DNA from: Algoriphagus algorifonticola
Lineage (GTDB): Bacteria > Bacteroidota > Bacteroidia > Cytophagales > Cyclobacteriaceae
Direction: 5' to 3'
DNA length: 59,773 nucleotides
Assembly (NCBI RefSeq): GCF_007655305.1
Contig: NZ_VLOG01000018.1
Coordinates: 5,432-65,204, forward strand
This document shows positions 52,371-59,773 of this stretch, in pieces; position 1 is the first letter of the stretch, and each line of letters opens with the position of its first letter. The notes under the pieces were generated by a model. That model did not search any database, was not told where the DNA came from, and worked only from the letters and a program-made list of their open reading frames with translations. Made by a program: the position numbers and the translations under genes.

Positions 52371-52912
52371 GGCTTTGAAATCGGGACTTTTATTTTTCAA
52401 AAAAGCCTTTACGAGACTCTCACCCAATATTGAAATTTATTGCTGTTCAATAGTTAGGCGCTTTGATCTCAAGGCTAATAGCTAAAGACTTAAAATTGAT
52501 CTTTCTGAACCAAAATTGTAATATTCAAAGCTTGAATTTTTTTTCAGTACAATAAAATTGTTTTTCAGGATTCAAAAAGTGTATTGTACGACAACGAATC
52601 CAAATAAAATTTGTTTTAAAAAAAATTCAATGCTTAATTTTTTGCATTAAGGGAATATTAATTCCAAGTTAAAAAATGCTTCATACAGGCTAATTTTGAG
52701 GATTAAAAAATGCAAGAAATTTTTATCCACATTTTCAATTATTTATCCACACTTTTCAACAAATGGATAATAATACACTGATAATCAGTATTTTAAGGCC
52801 TGTCAATAATGGCTAAATTTGTGGATAATCGAAGCTAACTGAAAAAAGGGCTGTTAAAATGAATGTTAAAAAGTGGATAATCTCAAAATCCAAATATTCT
52901 TTTAAATCGGCC
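52371..52912. other. Candidate replication origin (oriC): AT-rich gap with DnaA boxes
   Basis: 542-base non-coding, strongly AT-rich gap. DnaA boxes TTATCCACA: 52723-52731 (+), 52743-52751 (+), 52820-52828 (minus), and a one-mismatch box 52872-52880 (minus); 52762-52770 is a weaker match (minus). The 13-base palindrome ACTGATAATCAGT (52777-52789) lies between the two oppositely oriented pairs. Runs of A and T at about 52500-52720 could be the unwinding element. Bacteroidota often have oriC away from dnaA, so lack of dnaA here is no objection. However, genes on both sides mostly run toward the gap, the opposite of what an origin would favour. Confidence 0.55.
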
Positions 52913-54691
52913 TTAATCTTGCCTCTGTCGGATCAATCTTTTTCGGTAAGAATTGAAGATTCTGGACTTGGAAACAAAGCCCAAATAGCGTCCATCCTCT
53001 ACCACAGGCAAGTTCCATGCTCCTGACTTTTCAAATTTATCCATGGCTTTTTGCATATTTTCAGTAGCTAATAGGATTTCTGGAGGACTATGCATTAAAC
53101 TCCTGATTTGAGTGTTTTCTTGCTTCTCTAAGTCAAACATGATATCCCTGATGTCATCCAGGGTGATGATTCCACGGAGTATTTTATTTTCGTCCACAAC
53201 AGGGAAAATATTTCTCTTGGAAATTTTTACCAAATCAATTAAATCTTTCAGCTTAGATTCCGGGTGTATAGGTAATAAGTCCCGTTCTATGACATGAGAA
53301 ATATCAATCATGTCCAGTAATTCCTGATCTTTTGTCTCAGGTAATTGTCTGCCTTTTTCCTTGAGTTGTTGAATATAGAGGCTGTCCTTTTGATAGTAAG
53401 TGGTAGTGATGTAGGAGATGGCTGAGACAAACATGAGCGGTACAAAGAGTTCGTATCCTCCTGTGATTTCAGCTATGAGGAAAATAGCCGACAGTGGAGC
53501 GTGCTGAACTCCAGCCATGACCCCGCACATGGCAACTAAAGTAAAGTGAGCAAGGGGCAATGGGATATGGATTCCGAGCATGTTCTTCCCGAAAGCGAAT
53601 AGGAAACCTACCAGTCCCCCAACATATAGGGAAGGGGCAAATATTCCGCCAGATCCTCCTGCACTCAATGTCAAAGCAGAGGCAATAGGTTTGATTAAAA
53701 TAATTAAAGCCAAAAAAATCAAAATCATGTAAGGGTTATCAATGGCTGAGAAAAATGGACTTTTTTCCAATAACTGGTTCGAGTTGCCATCAATAAGCAG
53801 GTTCAGCGTATCGTATCCCTCGCCATAAATAGGAGGAAAGAAAAACAGCATGAAACCTAACATAGCGCCACCGTACAGAATTCTAATGGTTTGGCTCTCT
53901 AGTCCCTCCATGATTTTTTCTGTGCGTACTACCGCCTTACTAAAATACAAAGAGACTATCCCGCAAAAAATCCCTAAGAGGAGATAGTAGGGCATGTGTG
54001 CAGCTCTAAATTCTTCCTGAAGGTTAAAATTGAATACGGAGTCCTCTCCAATCAGTAGCATAGAGGTCAGGGATCCCATCACAGAGGCAATCAAAAGAGG
54101 GATAAAACTTGCAGTGCTGATTTCCATCAAGATTACCTCTATCGCAAATATCACTGCACCAATCGGTGCTCCAAATATGGCCGAAATCGCTCCAGCTGCA
54201 CCACAACCTATTAAAAGTGTTCTCTTTTTGGAGTTGAGATGTACCAAAACTCCAATATTGGAACCAATGGCTGATCCTGTTACCAGCATGGGTGCTTCTA
54301 ATCCGACGGAGCCTCCAAAACCGACAGTCAAGGCTGAAGTAATAACTCTGCTGTAGGTCTTTACCCTGGGTATTAAACTCTGCTTTTTGGAAATTGTAAA
54401 CAGTACATCCGGAATTCCGTGACCACCAACATCTTTGAAAAGAAACTTTCCAATAAGAAAGGCAGCAGCGATACCTATAATTGGATAGATGATGTACATG
54501 AAATTGGCATATTCTACATAAAAACCTTCAGTCAGAAAGTTTTGGATAGCATGTACTCCTTGCTTGAGAATCACTGCGGCCAGACCAGAAATCACACCAA
54601 TGATGCCACTGAGAATCAAAATAAAATTTTGATTACTCATATGCCTTAATCTCCAAATCAGGAGTCTGGTTATGAAATCATTTTTTGCCAA
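52913..54691 (-). CDS. CLC-family chloride channel/H+ antiporter with CBS domains
   Basis: 592 aa from a TTG start at 54691; ATG at 54640 is the alternative, but the N-terminal RLLIWRLRHMSNQNF is conserved in homologues I recall. About ten membrane helices with CLC motifs: GGHGIPDV (Ser position changed), GSVGLEAPMLVTG (gate Glu kept in G-L-E-A-P) and GGIFAPSLYVGG. The C-terminal pair of CBS domains (about 460-590) probably bind a nucleotide. The kept gate Glu suggests an exchanger rather than a pure channel. Confidence 0.9.
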   Translation of the reverse strand: MAKNDFITRLLIWRLRHMSNQNFILILSGIIGVISGLAAVILKQGVHAIQNFLTEGFYVEYANFMYIIYPIIGIAAAFLIGKFLFKDVGGHGIPDVLFTISKKQSLIPRVKTYSRVITSALTVGFGGSVGLEAPMLVTGSAIGSNIGVLVHLNSKKRTLLIGCGAAGAISAIFGAPIGAVIFAIEVILMEISTASFIPLLIASVMGSLTSMLLIGEDSVFNFNLQEEFRAAHMPYYLLLGIFCGIVSLYFSKAVVRTEKIMEGLESQTIRILYGGAMLGFMLFFFPPIYGEGYDTLNLLIDGNSNQLLEKSPFFSAIDNPYMILIFLALIILIKPIASALTLSAGGSGGIFAPSLYVGGLVGFLFAFGKNMLGIHIPLPLAHFTLVAMCGVMAGVQHAPLSAIFLIAEITGGYELFVPLMFVSAISYITTTYYQKDSLYIQQLKEKGRQLPETKDQELLDMIDISHVIERDLLPIHPESKLKDLIDLVKISKRNIFPVVDENKILRGIITLDDIRDIMFDLEKQENTQIRSLMHSPPEILLATENMQKAMDKFEKSGAWNLPVVEDGRYLGFVSKSRIFNSYRKRLIRQRQD

Positions 54692-54753
54692 AATCTACTT
54701 TTAATCAATTCCATACAAAGTAAGTAACCTATGGAACAAAGGAAAAATATCTC

Positions 54754-55680
54754 CTATTCTTTTGCCAAATCTTCGTCTAAAGCCAAAATGCAGTTCAAAA
54801 TGAGTCGGCTGGCCTTCACATAAAATTCTGGATCAATATTTTTAAATTCATCGGTAACCTGATGATAATCTTGATGGTCTTCAACTCCAAAGTATAAATG
54901 AGGAACCTTTTTTTCGAAAAAAGCACCGTGATCTGATGATTTAGTCCAGTCATCAGCCCCTGTACCTGGGATATCATGGCCAAACATTAATTGAATGTCG
55001 GAATCAGTAGCGGCAGACTCCAATGCCGGTTTGAATTGTGGATGGTAGTGAGTTCCAGAAACATATAACTCCCCTTTTTCATTTCTGGATATCATGTCCA
55101 TATTGACATTCAGTGCGATCACTTCCAATTCGAAGGGAAAATCAGCCACCAGTGCTTTTGCACCTTGAAGTCCCATTTCTTCTCCATCCAAAGCTGCAAA
55201 CATCAGGCTATGCTTGGCCGGGTTTTTCGCAAAATAATCTGCCATTTCAATCAAAGCAGCCGTGCCAGAGGCATTGTCGTCAGCTCCATTATATATAGAG
55301 TCGCCTTCAGCGTTCTTTTTCCCTACTCCCACATGATCGTAATGAGCTGTGATCACAATTATTTTTTTGCTCTCTGTCCCCGCTACAAATCCTACTACAT
55401 TTTTTCCAGTGAGGGTTTTTCCTTCTCTTCGATTGTAAAACTGAAATTCCTGTAAATAATCTGGGTATTGAGAATTTAATCCTGATTTTTCGAATTCGGA
55501 TACTATGTACTCTCTCGCTTTGAGGTTTTCAGGGGTTCCTGTTTTTCTCCCTTTCAACTCATCGGAAGAAAGGTAAACCATGTGTTTGATAAGAGTTTTT
55601 TCCCGTAAGGATTGTGCAGAAACAGAAAAATGAGCCAAGCAGATGATGAAAAAGAGGAGAAGTTTTGGTCTTTGGTACAT
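54754..55680 (-). CDS. Secreted M28-family zinc aminopeptidase
   Basis: 308 aa; signal peptide 1-22. Zinc-site motifs: VITAHYDHVGVG (His/Asp), GADDNASGTAALIEMA (bridging Asp), LDGEEMGLQGAKAL (catalytic Glu and Glu ligand), NVNMDMISRNEKG (Asp) and KSSDHGAFFEKKVPHLYF (His). All ligands are present. No PA insertion domain, so it is the short form. Acts on peptides in the periplasm or outside. Confidence 0.92.
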   Translation of the reverse strand: MYQRPKLLLFFIICLAHFSVSAQSLREKTLIKHMVYLSSDELKGRKTGTPENLKAREYIVSEFEKSGLNSQYPDYLQEFQFYNRREGKTLTGKNVVGFVAGTESKKIIVITAHYDHVGVGKKNAEGDSIYNGADDNASGTAALIEMADYFAKNPAKHSLMFAALDGEEMGLQGAKALVADFPFELEVIALNVNMDMISRNEKGELYVSGTHYHPQFKPALESAATDSDIQLMFGHDIPGTGADDWTKSSDHGAFFEKKVPHLYFGVEDHQDYHQVTDEFKNIDPEFYVKASRLILNCILALDEDLAKE

Positions 55681-55746
55681 GAGATGGTTAAAATTTCGTT
55701 ATTTAAAGTCCGAATTTAATTTAAGTTTCTTTCCTTCCATTTCTCT

Positions 55747-56733
55747 ATGAAATATTTAATTTTTCTGGCAATACTCATCTTGTCCCATCCAGTCAGGAGT
55801 CAAGGGAATTTACCGGAGACTTTTTTTGATGGAAAGTCTGTGGTTTTGATCTCTGCTGATCCAGCTGCCAGACCGGTAATGGATTGGAAGGCTGTTGCCG
55901 ATTCGGTTCATTCTGCTTTAGTAAAAGCTGGAGGTGACCCAGTCGCTTATTACGAGCTTGAGCAGGTTTCCTTATCGGAGGAAGTACAAAGTAGCTACGC
56001 CAAAGCCTTTGAGCAGCGCCTGATTAAAAATATCATATTAGTCACCCGTCAGAGAAACAATGCGAGTATCCATGTAGGAAAGTTCAGTGGAGATGGGAAA
56101 GTCATCACATCAACTGCTCTATTTGGTCTGAGCGCCCCCAAAATTGAAGAAGTAGCGGATCAGTTTGGAGCTTTGGGAGAAAATGTCAGAACCAAAAACC
56201 TCTTGGTGATCGATATTCCTGAGTTTCCCGGTATTACTCAAGGCGAAGCTGCCCAGCAAGCTTCCTCCAGTAAATTTTTTGCAAGAAATCCTCTAAACCT
56301 GGAAGTATTTAAACTGGGTGTTCCATTGGAAGGATCAAGTGCTGAGACTGGTTCTTTGACATATTTCAGATATGATCTATATGGTAAGTCAGCCGAAAGG
56401 ATATTGGCAGAACAAGCAGCCCAAAAAGCAGAGATAGAAGGAATTCTCAAAGCAGAATATCCTTACGAAGTTGCTTGGCTAACTGAGGCGAAAACCAATC
56501 AGGAATTGATCAGGGACAGAATTCAGTTTCTATTGGTGAAAGTTGAAGGGAGAGAAGCGGACCTTAAAAAAAGTATGGGGCTAAATTCCGATCCTGAAAT
56601 AGAAAATCAAACCGTGGTAAAATACTATATCAAGCTATTGGTAAGAGATGAATTATATATAGGACCTGAATGGGATGCTGATTCAGATTGGAGAGTTGCT
56701 CTTAGAAATTTCATCAGGAATCTAAAAAAATAA
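55747..56733 (+). CDS. Secreted protein of unknown function
   Basis: 328 aa; signal peptide 1-19 (ending PVRSQ). The first half looks like an alpha/beta domain (KSVVLISADPAARPVMDW, LIKNIILVTRQRNNASIHVG); the second half is helical with an Ala/Glu-rich coil (AERILAEQAAQKAEIEGILK). No family is recognised. It is divergent from the M28 peptidase, whose start is 66 bases away. A terminator at 56733 ends it. Confidence 0.7.
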   Translation: MKYLIFLAILILSHPVRSQGNLPETFFDGKSVVLISADPAARPVMDWKAVADSVHSALVKAGGDPVAYYELEQVSLSEEVQSSYAKAFEQRLIKNIILVTRQRNNASIHVGKFSGDGKVITSTALFGLSAPKIEEVADQFGALGENVRTKNLLVIDIPEFPGITQGEAAQQASSSKFFARNPLNLEVFKLGVPLEGSSAETGSLTYFRYDLYGKSAERILAEQAAQKAEIEGILKAEYPYEVAWLTEAKTNQELIRDRIQFLLVKVEGREADLKKSMGLNSDPEIENQTVVKYYIKLLVRDELYIGPEWDADSDWRVALRNFIRNLKK

Positions 56734-56757
56734 ACCTCCCCAAGAGGGGAGGTTTTG
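56733..56757 (+). terminator. Intrinsic terminator of the secreted unknown
   Basis: AACCTCCCC AAGA GGGGAGGTT followed by TT. The 182-base AT-rich stretch after it, up to 56939, shows nothing else. Confidence 0.85.
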
Positions 56758-56939
56758 TCGCTAATAAACTTAGGGGTGATTACAGCAACTTTTACTTTTC
56801 TTTATATATGTGTTACAAATATGATACTATGAAATAGTATAAAACTAAAGAAGTTACTTTTTTTTTTATTATCCAATACTTTCAAAGATTTTTTAAAAAA
56901 AACTGACTTTTATTTAAAATTTTATTCGAAAAATCGCAT

Positions 56940-57506
56940 CTAATAGTAATTTTTGTTCAAAAAAGGGATCAAAGCAAGTAAAATTGCCTGAGAATAGTAA
57001 TCTCTCCTAGTAAGCTTTCCATCTGTTAAAATACCAACTGACCCGCCTTCTTGCTTGGAATTTGTTCTTGAAAAAAACTGATCATCTGCATCACCCAGTT
57101 CCATTCCGCTTTTGATCAAACTGACTATACCCTCGGGTAGATAAAAGGTGCCGGTTTTGGCTTGACCCACTTGCCCATTATCATCTAAAATATAGATCCA
57201 GGCAAAAGCAAACATGCCATGTTTATCTTGGTCCAATCCACCTTCAATACCTACCCAATAATTTCCTTCCGGAAAATTCTTTTTAGAATTCAAAGCTCTG
57301 TTTTTTGCTCCCAGCCAAGTTTCTTCATCGCCATAGGGCTGATCAGGTACGCCTGAAGATGTAGTGATTCCATTGATGTGAAATCCCTTGGAAAAAGCCA
57401 GTGAAAATGCGTCTTCCGCACTGTTAATTTTCACCGGATTTTTGCTTCCTACGATAATAAGTGGTTTCTCTTGCTGTTGTAAATTCTGTCTTCTTGGAAA
57501 ATTCAT
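56940..57506 (-). CDS. Inosine/xanthosine triphosphatase (YjjX/DUF84 type)
   Basis: 188 aa. IIVGSKNPVKINSAEDAFSL near the start, GITTSSGVPDQPYGDEETWL and NYWVGIEGGLD identify the family that hydrolyses non-canonical (d)NTPs such as ITP/XTP. The C-terminal GSVGILTDGKLTRRDYYSQA is also conserved. It starts immediately after the T-run of the yebC terminator (57507-57514), so it needs read-through or its own start. Confidence 0.85.
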   Translation of the reverse strand: MNFPRRQNLQQQEKPLIIVGSKNPVKINSAEDAFSLAFSKGFHINGITTSSGVPDQPYGDEETWLGAKNRALNSKKNFPEGNYWVGIEGGLDQDKHGMFAFAWIYILDDNGQVGQAKTGTFYLPEGIVSLIKSGMELGDADDQFFSRTNSKQEGGSVGILTDGKLTRRDYYSQAILLALIPFLNKNYY

Positions 57507-57536
57507 AAAAAAAAGAGCCCAAGCTTTCGCTTAGGC
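57507..57536 (-). terminator. Terminator-like hairpin at the end of yebC, touching the yjjX start
   Basis: On the minus strand GCCTAAGC GAAA GCTTGGGC (one G-U pair) is followed by TC and a run of eight T that ends exactly at the ATG of the next gene. The hairpin includes the yebC stop codon. Confidence 0.75.
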
Positions 57537-58238
57537 CATATTAGTGTATACGTTGTTTACATCATCGTCCTCCTCCATCTTTTCGATCATCTTATTGATG
57601 ACCTCTTCCTGCTCTTCAGTTAATTCAGTCAGGGTGGTAGGGAACCATTGGAAATCTGCGGAAATCACTTCAATACCTTTTTCTTCCAATGCTTTCTGCA
57701 TGGTACCGAAGTCTTCAAATTCTGTATAAACAAAAATCTCTCCTTCGTTTTCATCGATGTCGGTCAAACCAAAATCAATGAGTTCTAACTCCAGCTCATC
57801 CATATCCAATTCGCCTTGGGTGAATCTGAAAACAGCTTTGTGATCAAACATGAAGCTTACCGAACCGGAAGTTCCCAAGGAGCCACCCGCTTTGGTAAAA
57901 TAAGATCTTACGTTGGCGACTGTTCGGTTTATATTATCGGTAGAAGTCTCCACCAACACGGCAATACCGTATGGACCGTAGCCTTCATATACAATTTCTT
58001 CGTAGTCTTTTTCGTCCTTATTAGATGCTCTTTTGATAGCTGCCTCTATCCTGTCCTTCGGCATTTGGGCACCTTTGGCATTCTGAATGAGGGTTCTCAG
58101 TCTTGGATTGGACGTGGGGTCGGGTCCGCCTGCTTTCACTGCCATCACGATTTCTTTACCTAGCTTGGTAAAGACCTTGGACATTTTGTCCCATCTTTTG
58201 AATTTTCGTTCTTTTCTGAATTCAAACGCTCTTCCCAT
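57531..58238 (-). CDS. yebC: YebC/PmpR-family protein
   Basis: 235 aa from the ATG at 58238 (MGRAFEFRKERKFKRWDKMS, the family start); 144 extra upstream bases are open but not conserved. Shows VFTKLGKEIVMAVKAGGPDP, the basic NAKGAQMPKDRIEAAIKRAS and the acidic FVYTEFEDFGTMQKALEEKG. YebC proteins were long listed as regulators and some aid translation of difficult sequences. The IS element at 58367 lies 129 bases upstream. Confidence 0.93.
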   Translation of the reverse strand: MGRAFEFRKERKFKRWDKMSKVFTKLGKEIVMAVKAGGPDPTSNPRLRTLIQNAKGAQMPKDRIEAAIKRASNKDEKDYEEIVYEGYGPYGIAVLVETSTDNINRTVANVRSYFTKAGGSLGTSGSVSFMFDHKAVFRFTQGELDMDELELELIDFGLTDIDENEGEIFVYTEFEDFGTMQKALEEKGIEVISADFQWFPTTLTELTEEQEEVINKMIEKMEEDDDVNNVYTNMA

Positions 58239-58366
58239 GGATTTGCTCGATTTAGGCCGTAAAAATAAGAAATCTTTTCCTTTTAGCGGTGGGATTGACT
58301 GAGTTAATCTATCCCATACTTTTTGAAGAATTCCCGTCTTTTTTATGTGTGATTTCGTATCATTTA

Positions 58367-59773
58367 AACCTTGATTATGCAATAGGATTTCGATTTGAGT
58401 CCAAAAGTGGTTAAATTTTGTTGGACAAGCTGTTTTTGAAGTATGAATAGTAGCACCAAAATGGTTAACCTTCCAATTGAATATTCCTCCAAGCCAGTTA
58501 CCCCATTTGGAGGGATGAGTTTAATGAAACGATTTATTGATCAGGTAAGGATCCGGGAAAAGTTGGAAACGCTTAACCTTCCCCAACCGGGATCTAACCG
58601 GGGATATGATCCCAAGCAGATCGTGGAGAGCTTCTGGCTGGGCATCTGGACGGGGGCAAGCCGCTACATTCATTGTGATTGGCTACGATATGATCAGGTT
58701 CTCCACTCTATATTCGGCTGGGACACCATGCCTTCTCAGAGTACCTACAGTCGTTTTTTTGGCAAGTTTTCCCAGTCACTGAACACAGAGATTTTTCCTG
58801 AACTGCAGCATTGGTTTTTTGACCAGCTAAATATCGGAAGCCTCACCGTAGATTTTGACAGTACTGTCATCACTCGCTATGGGGATCAGCAGGGCAGTGC
58901 CAAAGGATACAATCCCAACAAACGGGGCCGGAATTCTCATCATCCGCTGATGGCTTTTGTGGAACAGACGCGTATGGTAGCCAATGCTTGGCTGCGTCCG
59001 GGAGATACCGCTGCCAGCAGCAGCTGCAAGGAGTTCATGGAGGAGACTTTCAATCAGGTACTCAAAGACCAGAAAATAGGTCTGGTGCGGGCAGACAGCG
59101 GATTTTACACCGAAGAACTGATGTCGTATCTGGAAGAGCAACAGCTGAACTACATCATGGCCGTGAGAATGTATCCCAACGTGAAAAGCGAAGTCTGGGC
59201 CATCAAAGACTGGATCAGATTGGCTAAAGGGATTGAACTAAGCGAAATGAAGTTTAGCCACGAAAACGGAAAACCCAGAAGGTATATCCTGGTCAAAAAG
59301 CAAATCGACATCAGGCCAAATGCCTCAGGCAAGATGCTCTTTGAGGATGAGCCAGGCTATCGCTACAGCTGCTATGTGACCAACATGGATCTTCCTCTGG
59401 ATCAAATATGGAACATGTACAACAACAGAGCAGACTGTGAAAACAGAATCAAGGAACTCAAGTATGACTTTGGTCTGGAAAACTTCTGCCTACAGGACTT
59501 CTGGGCAACCGAAGCCTCCTTCAGATTCATCATGGTTGCCTACAACCTAATGAGTCTATTCCGTCATTTTGCTCTCAATCATCATAATCGGGCAACCTTG
59601 GGAACCCTCAGATCCTATTGCTTTGCATTAGGAGCATGGACAGCTTCTCACGCTAACAAAAAGGTCCTCAAGATCTCTTTGCCCACTAAACGAAGGCGGT
59701 GGATGGACGGAATTTTCTCCCAAATCTCAACTCTGAACAACCCCTTTAATTACTCTAATGCATAATTCGGGTT
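58367..59773 (+). mobile_element. IS1380-family insertion sequence, right end at or beyond window end
   Basis: One transposase gene flanked by imperfect inverted ends: AACCTTGATTATGCAATAG at 58367-58385 and, on the other strand, AACCCGAATTATGCATTAG at 59773-59755 (15 of 19 match). The right end coincides with the last base of the window, so the outer boundary and target duplication cannot be checked. Confidence 0.85.
58443..59765 (+). CDS. IS1380-family DDE transposase
   Basis: 440 aa, apparently full length. The family hallmarks are VDFDSTVITRYGDQQGSAKG (first Asp, about 137), KGYNPNKRGRNSHHPLMAF, LVRADSGFYTEEL (second Asp, about 216) and MYNNRADCENRIKELKYDFG (Glu, about 331), the DDE triad. 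The final NPFNYSNA runs close to the inverted end. It looks intact and could be active; IS1380 moves by cut-and-paste. Confidence 0.93.
   Translation: MNSSTKMVNLPIEYSSKPVTPFGGMSLMKRFIDQVRIREKLETLNLPQPGSNRGYDPKQIVESFWLGIWTGASRYIHCDWLRYDQVLHSIFGWDTMPSQSTYSRFFGKFSQSLNTEIFPELQHWFFDQLNIGSLTVDFDSTVITRYGDQQGSAKGYNPNKRGRNSHHPLMAFVEQTRMVANAWLRPGDTAASSSCKEFMEETFNQVLKDQKIGLVRADSGFYTEELMSYLEEQQLNYIMAVRMYPNVKSEVWAIKDWIRLAKGIELSEMKFSHENGKPRRYILVKKQIDIRPNASGKMLFEDEPGYRYSCYVTNMDLPLDQIWNMYNNRADCENRIKELKYDFGLENFCLQDFWATEASFRFIMVAYNLMSLFRHFALNHHNRATLGTLRSYCFALGAWTASHANKKVLKISLPTKRRRWMDGIFSQISTLNNPFNYSNA

Noticed and set aside
57816..58163. 115-aa open frame opposite yebC
   Set aside because: Antisense to conserved yebC codons; no recognisable protein pattern.
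1..59773. CRISPR arrays, rRNA and tRNA genes
   Set aside because: No evenly spaced direct repeats, rRNA-like stretches or tRNA cloverleaf with a CCA-type 3' end were found on reading both strands by eye; weak tRNA-like folds could still be missed without a scan.

Overview
The window looks like a chromosomal stretch from a Bacteroidota bacterium of the order Cytophagales, most likely Cyclobacteriaceae and close to Algoriphagus. The lineage is an inference. It rests on a GldJ/GldK-type gliding lipoprotein, tandem FKBP lipoproteins next to an nrnA homologue, DUF3857/transglutaminase proteins, a CarboxypepD_reg outer-membrane receptor, TAnnTTTG-like -7 boxes, A-rich leaders without strong Shine-Dalgarno sequences, and moderate-to-low GC. 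Both ends lie in repeats: a truncated copy of a dispersed leader repeat at base 1 and an IS1380-type element running to the last base. The window may therefore be one contig of a draft assembly. No rRNA, tRNA or CRISPR array was found. || Layout: 1-8.1 kb carries OxyR, an NlpE-like lipoprotein, two TonB-C-like secreted proteins, a DUF1569 protein, a membrane protein/winged-helix regulator/secreted protein cluster with two matching palindromic operators, a DUF4328 protein and a MuiA-type DUF4139 protein. 8.2-10 kb has uppP and two small hypotheticals. 10.1-15.6 kb is an accessory island: a type III restriction-modification pair (mod with a compositionally distinct specificity region, then res) followed by three small AT-rich genes of unknown function. 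15.6-26.97 kb holds an S9 peptidase, a small barrel protein, a GldJ-like lipoprotein, mfd, an orphan oxidase subunit III-like protein, an SRPBCC-like protein, a Fur-family regulator and a double-DTG aspartic protease with PDZ. 27-35.2 kb holds lemA with two TPM genes, ndk, nrnA, three tandem FKBP lipoproteins, an ICMT-like protein, a saccharopine/alanine dehydrogenase-like enzyme and deoC. 35.2-44.9 kb holds two phosphate-transporter-like proteins, tadA, sodA, an outer-membrane receptor, a serine hydrolase, TatD-like and TcdA-like enzymes and a MaoC-like hydratase. 45-52.4 kb is a plus-strand run of three DUF3857 proteins, a methyltransferase and mtgA. 52.37-52.91 kb is a 542-base AT-rich gap with three perfect and one near-perfect DnaA box, a candidate replication origin. 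52.9-59.8 kb holds a CLC channel/antiporter, an M28 peptidase, a secreted unknown, a YjjX-like NTPase, yebC and the IS element. || Working together: oxyR, sodA and possibly the Fur/PerR-like gene serve oxidative-stress and metal responses. uppP, mtgA and the lipoproteins serve the cell envelope. mod/res are phage or plasmid defence, and the three genes behind res are the best candidates for an undescribed accessory system. The most unusual non-coding signal is a repeat of about 90-130 bases with inverted ends. It sits directly against the start codons of three unrelated genes, as if it supplies their 5' leader; a fourth truncated copy opens the window.
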